Below the pieces are notes generated by a model. That model saw only the letters and a program-made list of their open reading frames with translations, did no database searches and was not told the DNA's origin. Both the position numbers and the translations under genes were made by a program. Shown in pieces: positions 53,717-64,000 of a stretch of 64,000 nt of DNA. The first letter of the stretch is position 1. Each line of letters opens with the position of its first letter. The stretch comes from Melastoma dodecandrum (taxonomy: Eukaryota > Streptophyta > Magnoliopsida > Myrtales > Melastomataceae), in contig JARUPY010000085.1 of the NCBI GenBank assembly GCA_029817715.1, positions 4,650,001-4,714,000 on the forward strand. The letters run 5' to 3'.

Positions 53717-56700
53717 TCAAAAGTCGTATATTTGCGGGTAATAGAAGCCAACGAGGAATGTGCGGATTTCCATTGGTGCTAGCTCCACCACCATATCGGC
53801 AGGATCCACGGGACGTCCCCTCTTCGTCTCGGGTTCATCAGAAGATCCTTCGACTTTCCACTTCAGCTTCCTTTTCTCCATTGCGTATCTCTCTTGGTTG
53901 GCGGACAAGCTCATCTCTGTCACTTCACTTATCTGAGGTGAAGGAGAGGGGAGTTCATTAACTTCGAGACAAGATGTCAGCAGGTGGTTCGGCGTACGCA
54001 GAGAGTAAGTAGTCTTACCTTCCTGCCAAAGAACAGCTTTTTCAGTTCGACACTCGACATCGTTGAGTACTCCTTGTCCTCCTCAACCTGCAAAGCAACA
54101 ATTACAGATTTGTTGGCAGAACAGGGGAAATTTTTAGCCCACGATTTTGTAGCATCTCTTTTAGTGTTTTGTCGAAGATGAAGGCCGTGATTCTATAACA
54201 TCTCAGTCTGAAACTTCAACTGGACAGGAAGCAACTGACCTCATATAAGTGAGCCAACCGTAGCAACACTTTCGAGTTTTCTAGTTCCTGCATTTGGAGA
54301 AACATGGAAACATTGCATGTAAAGCAACCGATTTCAAATGTTTTAACCAAAAAGAGAGTCAGGACTGACACTCATTAAGTTTCCGAGAAATTCTCTCAAG
54401 CAATCCAGTAATAAAGGCATGTAGAACATCACCGTCAAATCGTCATTACAATCCAGAAGATCTTTGCTCACCTGCAACGTAATTAGAGCAATATTGCCAG
54501 GCAAGCTGTATGAAGGATCCATCCCAGTGAAATTCATCACAGGAGAAGCCAACCAACCATCACCATCCTTCCAAAGGAGAAAATGAGAATTAACAAAAAG
54601 CGAAAGACGGATACTTCAAGATGGATGCCACGAGACATCAAGTAATCGTCATGCTCACCTGTTCGCTGAATGCTAGGAGAAGAGGAGAATATATCTCTTG
54701 ACCGACAGTTCTTCGCCACCTCGCACCCCCTCCTTTAGGATCAATCCTAAAGTAATACTTTCCTTGAATCTACAAAAGCCAATACAGTGTCATGAGATGG
54801 CCCCTGCCACATGACCGACATAGATGGGAGATACGACAAGATGTATGAGCATTTATGATCAGGAAATGTCTGGTTTATCGTTGATTATAAAAGATAATGA
54901 AAGATCATCAACTCGATCAGTTAGGCAGGAGTAGAAACTGATTGAGAATACTCACTGTTAAGCCTTCACATTTCTCAGGCACACAAACGGTCTCATTTAA
55001 AACTTCACCGACCCCTCTCAAGTCGTCATGGATCAACCTCCTATGAGAAAATTAGTGTATTAAAATTCTCATCCTATAGACACTGGCATGTCCAGAGGAA
55101 ACAGAATGATGGTGCATACCTGTGGAGCATTAGCTCTATCTGCCCATCGATCAAGCTTGTTCCACCAACCGAACGGTCCACCAACACCGAAAGCTCCATG
55201 GTATCATCTTCCACAAACATTCCGAGATTGACCTGAGAAACAGAAGTGTAGGAGAGGAGATGCATTCAGATTACGTAAAAGGAACCATGCTACGAAAGTC
55301 TTGAATATGTTAAAAGAAGATAACCTACCGGATAATAATTTCCAGCAATCGGCTGGTTTACTTCCAACTCCCAATCATTTCTGTAGTTACGGATCTATGA
55401 GGGATGTCAACAATTTCGAGTTATTTATAGAAGTGTCATCTGACAGAGCTTAAAATCGCACAGAAATAACTCTTTATGTATAAGATTGAATGAAAGCACA
55501 ATTGACATGCCCGCTTGATGAAGTCGCGTCCATTGGAATCTGTGTAGAACGTTGCATTCGTCTTCAATGATGTGGTGATTTTGCTGATGACTTCTTTTCC
55601 AATTCCATCATCAATTGGTATAGGCCCAATCTAAAAAGTAAAGAACAATCTCTGTGACTAAGGTTGATTAAGACACTCGATTTTGCAGCGATGATAAATA
55701 AAGGCAATCCCAATATGAGAACATAGCCCAATATTTACTGCACCTTATTCAACATTAAAACACATAAACTGGAACCATTACATTCAAACAAATACGAAAA
55801 GATTTAGAAATTATTGTGGAGAAACCCACAATGAAATAGAAAAAGTTATGAAGCTACTATAAATGCAACAGCCTTTAAATCTATTGCAAACTTTCATTAA
55901 TTATCGAACTAAAAAACCAAGACTTGATTTTGGAAACTCACAGTGTACTCCACTTCGGCATGATCCTTTCCTCTGTAAATCCTTGTGATCTGTACACATT
56001 ACAAACTGTGTCACATAGATTGAGAGAAAGATGCATAAGATAACTCTAAAAAAGAAGGATGAAGATCCCCGTGACATCTTTCATCAAGTAGGTTAAAATT
56101 CGACAGCTGATACCGACTGACCTGTGATATCCATGAATTGAGTTGTTGATGTACTTCTTCTATTATTGGTCCCCGAACTACAGTAAGATAAGCCTGAGTG
56201 ACCAAGAATGCACAAAAACAATATAACGCCCTTTGATTTCAAAGCATAACAATTTCTGTCAAGTACATATAACTCTGAACGTAAACAAGCATATATAACC
56301 TGATCATCCGTCTTTATAGTATAGGTATTATTTGGACGGAAGACATAAGCCCCAGAGGCCTGAATCACAAGGAATTTTACATATTTGAATCCTTTTCTTG
56401 TGAATAAAAAAAGCACAAAAGCAAGAAAAATTAAACTTTTCCACATAAGAAGGTCAAGGTTTATATGTACCTGAGGATCTTTGTCAGTTCCATCATTTCC
56501 AGAGTAATAACCATATGAAAGCATGGCATCTACTTTGACCTTCAAAAAACAGTGAGTTGTTAAAGAAGAAAAAGAACCGATAAGGAGTGCACCAAATTAT
56601 CAACTAATATTTGTGAGATATTGAAAATGAAAGAATTTAAAATTAAGACTAACTGATTAAGGCACTTCTCACCATGGTCTGACTATTAAAATATTGAGTA

Positions 56701-59700
56701 CGCTTGCCTACACCAGGATGGTAAAGTAGCTTCAGATTTCCTTGACCAATCTCTACAGGGTCACTAGCATTCTCATTTGATTTTGACACCGTGGAGATGA
56801 TTGAACTAGGCTCTTCATCTTTAGCCAAAAAAATAAAATGTCCTTACATCACTTTATCACATTTTAACATTTTAAAGAGAGAACACCTATCCAAGATAAA
56901 ATATGCATGAGCGAATACAGAGAGGTGGCTAACCTGTCTTACTTGCGATGGAAATGAAATAAGTGCCAAACCCAAGTGGAGGGACGGATACAGGAAATGC
57001 GAGCCAATACATAGAAGATTCACTAGCGGAGATGCCTAGATATGCTTTGACATAAAGCTGCTTTAATCTTGAACTGATCGTGGAAACTGGCAAGATCTGC
57101 GATTCAACTTCTTTTTCCCCAGAATCTCGAACAACTACTTTATTGTTTGAAACCTGAAGCAAAGATGATGTTAGAACAAGAAGAAGTCAAGCAGTGCACT
57201 GTAGCCGCATACTACTAATTAAATCAGACAGCAAAATGTTCAGGCATTACAGGCCTGACATTGCCATGTCAAGGATGGAGGGCGAATTAGGTCTTTGACT
57301 ATCACTTCCACTAGTGATCCAGAGGAAGCAACATGATTCCAAATATTGTACCACAGACAGCACTTTGCCTGCTCTAGACATTTTTCGCATTTGTGGTAAA
57401 ATGTTGACAATATGAATCTATTTCATCTTCATGGGAGGAGTCAAATATCCCCAAACAAATGCAAGCAGACACCTTTTCATGTTTTCGGAATTTCTTTTGT
57501 TAATTATTTAATCAACAAAATTGACATACGATGATGAAATCTGAATCAGAACCATGCCATGGAGAAGTGAGTAGAGGTGGTGTAGCACTTGGAAAAGCAG
57601 ATTTTTATCAAACATTGAGAGGAGAAAACGAACTCCAAATTTATTCACCAGCCTTTCACACACTATCCAGAGTTGGCTAATGCATGACAAGTGATTTTCC
57701 AATGCCTATCGAGGAAAAAAACATGTAAAAAGAAAATACTCCTTGGAGTGAATAAGGGGAAAGAGAATTCTTTCCCATGCTCTTCAACCGGGCAGTTTCT
57801 TAAAAAAATTAATTTACAAATTCAAGAACATGGAACTCACAGGTATGCGTATAACATCTTCTCTCTCCCATCCGAGAGGATTGTAAACCACAACCATCTA
57901 CAACCAAGAGACTTAGTTAGAACAGAAGTATCTATCTCAATAAAGAGGAAGACTATAAGAACACAAATGGTAGTTAGTAGATACATTTAGGGATATATTT
58001 CACATCTGTCCAACAGCTGCTCAAGTCAAACACTTGGCATGACATTTTACTGGAACGATGAAGATAAATCACAAGCCAGATCTATGACCTTTTGCTTAAA
58101 TATCGCAAATCACAATATCGCCTATTTATACACAATTTGTTCCCATAATCATGGGATGAGATGATTGCCATGCGCTACAGCTACATTCTTACCAAGCTTT
58201 TCCCCTGGGATAATGCAGTCTCCGAAGGAGGGCAGTGGCTGATGTTAAGAAGAGGACACTGCATACAAGTTCAAAGTAGGACGCTCAACCAAATAGTAAA
58301 ATCAAGTCTGATCAATCAGAAATACTGTCATTTTCCTTAGAGAGGATTTCATTCCCAAACATACCTCTCTGTTTAATATGAAAATAATGCTCAAAAGTTA
58401 ACTTAAAAGGAGCGCTTCTTCCGGGAAAAAAAGAGAAACCTCGGTTCAATACAATGCCAATCGAGAGTAGGCATGCAACAATACTCCATTCAAGCAATAC
58501 CCCTTGCAAGAAGCAAGAGATGCTTTATAAAATATCAATTAAATACATAGATTAACCGGCAACCACAGATGATATTCCAAGTTAGGATGTAGGGCTGATT
58601 ATTAAGAGGTTTCCACAGAAAATTAAAATATTTAGTATTACCTGCTCAAATGTTACAGAAATATCTGGACTTTTTGGTTCTTCTTTGGGCTTCAACAAAA
58701 AAGAAAGTGCAGAAGCCACAAGTTTTTCAGCCTGCAGGGTAACATCATTCAACATTTTTTTAAATTAAACAATCATAGTTGATGATTCTGGATAAATGAA
58801 TGAATCTTATTCTGTCACCTCGAGGTAGCCTAATGAAATTCTTAATGCATAATCAGCAGCAACATGTCGCCGTTCTGTTCCACTTATGGCATCATGATGT
58901 TGGATGAGAGCAAGGGCATCGGCAAGGGCATCTGTGTTTGGCCCAGCACTGTTCCTGCCTTTGTAGAACTCCAATTGTCTGGCAACCTTTATCAATCAAA
59001 TTACAAAATTTGGCAATATCACAAGTAAAACCGGGATTCCATTTCATTAAATAAGATAAACTTCACACGACGTATAGAATGATATCCCAAGAAAGAAGTC
59101 TTACCATGTAGTATGCACTCATAAATCTAACATAGCCTTTCAGGGCTGGCCTACTGGTGAAATATCCCGTCCAATATGCATTAGGGTGATCAGCATATCT
59201 AGTAATAATACTAAGTTATAGAGCCAGATAGAAGAAGGAAAGCTCCTAGATGAAGAAAAATAAATTGTCTAAGCTTACGGAAAGAAATCATCAGTTTTGA
59301 CCGGCCACTGTTCATTGGCTGCATTTTTCGCATCAGTGTACATGGAGGGGGTGGAATACAGAGCATTCACACGACCATCCTACAAGCATTCAAGAAAAAA
59401 GGGATAAGTTTATTCCCAGCATCATTCTCAGAACTTACAAAGTTGTGAAGAAATTTATACCATATTGACATAATGGATGAATTTATCCATCTGCCTGAAC
59501 CATGAAACTGCATACTGGTACTTGAAATCTGAGCCCATAGTCCACATTATGTGATTTGTTCTGGTCACATTGGCCTAATAATGGTTTTACTTTCACGATT
59601 AGAAGGACCTTTGAATTTCACTGGCTTAAATACTTCGTAACTCTGAAAAATACTTAAGCCACGGAGATGATCAACAACTCATGCAGACTACCCCTACATC

Positions 59701-61566
59701 CAACCTGTGCCATAGCAGCTGCAACAAAGTCGTCAACACGCTGTTTGACATTATAGTCAAACATGAGAATGTCATCCTGGATAAAGGAAAGAAAGAAATC
59801 AAATTAATCATCAATTTCTCCAAGAGTAATATGATCCTAGGAAGTTGGGATATAAACCTGAATAGGAGGAGCCACATCATTCAACTCGAACACAAAACCA
59901 TCAGGCGGGTCATAATGTTTTGGGAAAATGCCAGTGAATATCTGCAAATGAATTCAACATGCTGAAAGAATCAAGGGATCCAAAAGGGTGACATGGGCAC
60001 TGGGGAATCACAAAAGCAGAGCTCATTGACCTGTGATGATGCGCCGAGAGACTTGGAGCCCCGCCATATAACCTCAAGCGTCTTATCATTCAATCTCTTA
60101 GCTCTATCTTGGTAATCAATGCGTGCAAAAAAGAGGGAATCGAATCCCAGCTGCAAATTGTAATACATCTTTCTTCAGCTATGAGAGTAATGGGTATATG
60201 AGCATCCGAATTTACAAATGCCTGTTGATCCGTTGGAGACTTTAAATCCACAGGTGAGCAAAAATGATGCAGACAAACGCGCAAGCACTTCATAAATTTC
60301 AGACTAATCCATCCAATATAAAATTAATGGAAAACTGAAATATGCATGTTGGTAGGTGCACTCATTATGTGGTGATCAATAGATCACCGGATTACGAGAT
60401 GATAAATCCTACCTCCGCACCAAGCAAGTAAGCCTGTGCAGCAGAGTGTCCAAAAGGATCAATCTGCCAACCCACCCTAGGAACCTGATTGAATACATCT
60501 TTGATGAAACGGTGCCCTAATGTCGTCTGATCGATCGAGTCAATGTAGTGCGAGGTGGCTTCGTCATGCATACACATGCCACCATTTCTAGTAAAGACAG
60601 AATGAAAAGCATAAGCCATGATATCCTCCCCAAACCAAAATTCGATAAACATGTCCCCACTGGTTTCCTTATCCATAAATTAGAAACTTCCCAGTTCATC
60701 CAATCAAGAGTAAGGATATGGCCCTTGCCTCCACATAATCTCACGAACTTATAATTAATAATTCCGCACAATTTGAATTCGACACGAGATGCTTGCAATT
60801 TCACTCCGAAAGGCACATAACTACTCCAAAAATCTTTAATCTACGGAAGGAATAAATATGAGTTTACCCCAAAACCTAGGATCGACCAACACCCCACTGT
60901 CATCGACGAGTATTTTACTCCTCTATAGAAAAGCTTTGTTTCTAAAAGATTGGAGGGTTATGTTACATGAACTCCAGCTGACCATTCTTGACCAACTCCT
61001 TCACCCTCTTCATCTTGACAGGGCTCTGCTGTCTCCACCACCTCTGAAAGAAAGCCTTCCAAGAAACCCAAACAGAATCTCACCTCAAAACTGGCAGTTA
61101 GAGCGACTAGGCACAAAATCAGCTGACAAAAAAAAAGAGAAGATGATCTACCATCTCAACATAAATGAACTTGCGGTTGGGATCATCCAGGAGAGCAGAC
61201 ACGACAGAGTCCAGCACATTCTGCACGCACACTAACCCCTAACCCCCCAAAAAAAAAAGAAAGAAAAGGGAAAAGCAATCAAACCCCAGAAAAAAAATTA
61301 TCCAAAAAGGGGTGGGTGGGTGGGGGGGGCATGATCACACTCATATGTACCCTGATGGAATTATTGGCTCCGACAAAGTACTGATCGACGGTCTTAAGCC
61401 AGCCGACGTCGTCGTGAGTGTGAGGGACGAGGTGGACGTTGATCTTCCCGGGGACGATGCCGGCTGTGGTGTTGTAAGCGATGTAAGAAGGGAGGACACT
61501 CTGGGGGAGGCAGAGGAGACAAGAACAACCTAGGAATGCCAAGAAAAGGAACCATCTTCTTTCCAT
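53717..61566 (-). CDS. Lysosomal/vacuolar-type alpha-mannosidase (GH38)
   Basis: I read 29 exons in consistent phase: 61566-61351, 61238-61152, 61055-60967, 60587-60413, 60150-60031, 59941-59858, 59776-59705, 59574-59461, 59379-59279, 59198-59105, 58986-58819, 58731-58642, 58258-58193, 57897-57841, 57153-56934, 56818-56673, 56539-56471, 56359-56300, 56193-56122, 55989-55942, 55630-55511, 55394-55329, 55232-55120, 55040-54956, 54769-54659, 54567-54472, 54287-54240, 54087-54019 and 53932-53717. The sum is 3072 nt or 1023 residues, as expected (about 1020). A signal peptide ([20 protein letters not shown]) precedes the zinc-site motif [15 protein letters not shown]. The nucleophile motif is [18 protein letters not shown], then [18 protein letters not shown]. 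It trims alpha-mannose from N-glycans in apoplast or vacuole. An upstream in-frame ATG at 61593 exists. The intron after 55511 has a GC donor. Confidence 0.94.
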
Positions 61567-64000
61567 TGAATTGGGTAGTTGGGCGATGAGCAAATTCAGC
61601 AGGTGGGTTTCTTTACGTTACTGATGGAAGTCGTAATTGAATAAGCATCTGCGGGAGTTGGGGTTGCCGTTGAAGTTCGATGGGAAGGCAAGGAGGAGAA
61701 GTTGCGACAGGAACAAAATGGATAAAGTCTTGCTTTTGCGATTAATTATCTTTGTTTATTAACCACAGTTAAAAAAAAAAGAAAGGGAATTTGTTGTTTT
61801 GAGCTCTTTGGATGGATACAATAATTTCTTTATTTTATAACTTTTTAAAGAAAAATACAAAATTCTTGTCCGAAGCATAGGGAAATGAATTTATTATATC
61901 AACGATTGATCTACTTAATTTATTATTACAGTACCACTCGGACAGAGTGAAGGGATCAAGAACAAAAAACGACAAAAGACAACAGCGATTGCAGTTACAC
62001 CGTATAAAGTACCCAACTTGTTTGTAAAGAAGTTGCCGTTGGGACGGAGAGGATTTTGTTTAGACTGGCAAAGCCGTTGAAGTTGAGTAATTTCGGAAAC
62101 TTTATATAAACACGGAAAGGTGTGCTGCAATCTTCATTGATCTTTTCATCGAATTAGACTTAATCGAGTCATTATTACTATTGGAAAATAAATCTAGAAC
62201 CGGTTATGAAACTCATTTTCGATAATGTACAAACTCTTTTTAATTTCAGTTTTTTTATCATACTTCTATTAATGGGTTACACACACTTCAGTTAATTTGC
62301 TTTATAACATGACCAACTCTTTACACGTATCGTTTTATAGAAGGAAAACTTGAGTGAAGTCGTATAAATTTTACCAATTCAGGGTAGATTCCCGGTCTCT
62401 TCATTCAATTTCCCATTCCTTTTTACCAATCAATAACGTGAAATGGTACTTCCGAATGGTGAAGAGACAAAAAAAAAAAAGTAACATCATTCTCAATATC
62501 TACTTATTCATAATAAAAAAAAAAGTTATTTCGATCCATGACAAATACATACATAGGTAATGAAGAACAGCAGAATTAAAAAAAAAAATGGGGGGCTCTC
62601 GTGATATATATATATATATATATTTTTAATTTCCTGGTTGGATTGTTGGATCAATCCAAAAGGCCATGAACAGCTTTTAAGAACAAAAATATATATTTGT
62701 TTGTTTTTATCAGGGCCGTACACACGACTCTTTTTATAGATGTGGAAGATCTCGGTAGACATAGCTTTGATCCAGGACAAAATTATTTGTCACGTGAATT
62801 TGTCCTTTTTCACCTAACATGATTGATTGCCCGTGGCTTTGCCTTCCTTTTTTTTTTGACCCAAAAAAGGGTTTTCCAAATTTCATCTGTGCTCTAAAAG
62901 GATTGTCTCATGGAATAAGTGGTAGACATGGTCGTAGTAGTAGTGGTAAGAGGAAGGTGCAGAAAATCAAGTACGAGGAGAGGAGGGATTTGGTCCTTTT
63001 GTCTTGGAATTGGTCGCTCCATTACAGTCATGAGATTGTGCTCATTTTGAAGGTGAACCTCATGTATACGTAATTGGGATGTCTCTTGGACGATGGATGG
63101 TTGTGCAGAGTTTCATTCTGTTTCTACTTATCCCTAAAAATGCCTCTGCCTTGTATTTGCCTAGCAAGCGATTTGGCATCTTGTTCCCTCCAGATTCCAT
63201 TTTGATCGCCTTTTGCGGTCCGTATCCTCCTGACATCTAAGGAATGCTTGCATGTCTGGATGATATTCGGTGTTGCTTTTCCGCAAACATTTAAGGTGAT
63301 CCGTTTATTTGCCGCGGGGAAGTGGTACCAACCCATGGCTCAACACGGACAAGTATGTTTTTGAATATTAGATGTTAACATAACTGAGAACAACTCTTGT
63401 GCATATGATATGATATCGTAGACCGTGCTCAATCCCTTATTCCGGATGGAAATGCAAGCAATAACACATACGAGTTAGCTAAGTAGGAACGCATGCGCGT
63501 TTTACCAGTACCCCCACCTCCTCACCTAATTTCCTTCCTTATTATCATCATCGAATCCGATTGTGAACGACCTCGTTGCCATGAGCAAATGCATCGCTCA
63601 CCAAATGCCATCTCACATGATGGGCTAACAAAAGACCATCAAACATTAAAGGCGGATTAGGGGCAGCGATCCCCTTCGCCCTTCAATTTTCCCCCCTCTT
63701 TGCCCCTTCAGATCAAACCTGGGCAATCCCTTATTCAACAAGTGTTGGTCTACTCTAAACATATTCTTGACTTCCATCCACTCGCCATCACCCTTCCACA
63801 AACCAAGCTTGATCTCAGAGTAAATTCCATCGACCATCTCTCAAACTCGAGGTCGGCATTCACCAACCACATCATAAACCCACCACGTCTTCGTATTTTT
63901 ATCCACTTATTCCAACTACTTTACTAGGCTAACCACGAAATTTTTAACAATCAAAACACATTACCCGGTTGTTTACCGAGAATTCCGACGGAAGAAGAGA
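61567..64000. other. Right-end spacer, no recognised gene
   Basis: The promoter side of the mannosidase gene, then AT-rich DNA with poly-A and (AT)n runs (about 62607-62622). Minus-strand frames at 63124-63336 and 63646-63837 (for example EIKLGLWKGDGEWMEVKNMF) have protein-like composition. No family was recognised, and they might belong to a decayed retroelement or a gene continuing past the window. Confidence 0.4.

Noticed and set aside
54292..54471. Open extension [25 protein letters not shown] in the mannosidase gene
   Set aside because: It is bounded by a good GTGAGC donor and a CAG acceptor. Splicing joins ALITLQ to [16 protein letters not shown] as in the family, so it is intron.
1..64000. 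CRISPR arrays, bacterial operons, rRNA or tRNA genes
   Set aside because: None is visible. The only tRNA-related sequence is the 13-base primer site of the TRIM, and gene structure is plainly that of a plant nuclear genome.

Overview
The window is nuclear DNA of a flowering plant. It has many-exon genes with GT-AG introns, AT-rich spacers, plant-only families (ICE1-type bHLH, FUS3-type B3, auxin F-box receptor, light-regulated LIR1, plant mTERF) and plant transposon remnants. All exon models below were read by hand from splice sites, reading phase and family resemblance. No alignment or transcript data were available.

Layout, left to right. 1-2.1 kb: 3' part of HISN4 (histidine biosynthesis, +), with a Mutator-like MITE in an intron. 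3.3-5.2 kb: BRO1-domain protein (-). 6.2-6.8 kb: small Cys-rich CYSTM protein (+). 7.2-9.3 kb: TIR1/AFB2-type auxin receptor (-) carrying a miR393 target site. 10.7-11.8 kb: AT-rich element with terminal inverted repeats, filled with TTCGTA/TACGAA palindromes. 15.8-16.5 kb: acidic CHZ-like histone-chaperone candidate (-). 18.1-18.9 kb: mTERF protein (+). 19.4-21.0 kb: FUS3-like B3 regulator (-). 22.7-26.4 kb: V-ATPase subunit C, DET3 (+). 27.2-29.4 kb: phosphoglycerate-mutase-like protein lacking the catalytic RHG histidine (-).

31.3-33.2 kb: short-chain dehydrogenase pseudogene interrupted by a complete TRIM retroelement. 36.0-39.0 kb: ICE1/SCREAM bHLH factor (+). 39.2-40.2 kb: cellulose-synthase-like D pseudogene (-). 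41.1-46.8 kb: pseudouridine-kinase-type pfkB pseudogene, apparently split by a long putative solo LTR that itself contains a non-autonomous hAT element with a perfect 8-bp target duplication. 47.2-47.8 kb: LIR1 (+). 48.8-49.4 kb: CGR1/CCDC86-type rRNA-processing protein (-). 50.2-53.4 kb: GT29 sialyltransferase-like protein (-). 53.7-61.6 kb: GH38 alpha-mannosidase with 29 coding exons (-). The last 2.4 kb shows no recognisable gene.

The genes do not form a pathway; this is an ordinary mixed plant gene neighbourhood. The degenerate interval at 31-46.8 kb holds three pseudogenes and most of the transposon insertions, while the rest is largely intact. I did not find a new multi-gene system. The most distinctive observations are the nested or inserted elements with readable target sites, the palindrome-filled AT-rich element, the loss of the catalytic histidine in the mutase-like protein, the unusual N terminus of the auxin receptor, and an octapeptide repeat at the end of the CHZ-like protein.
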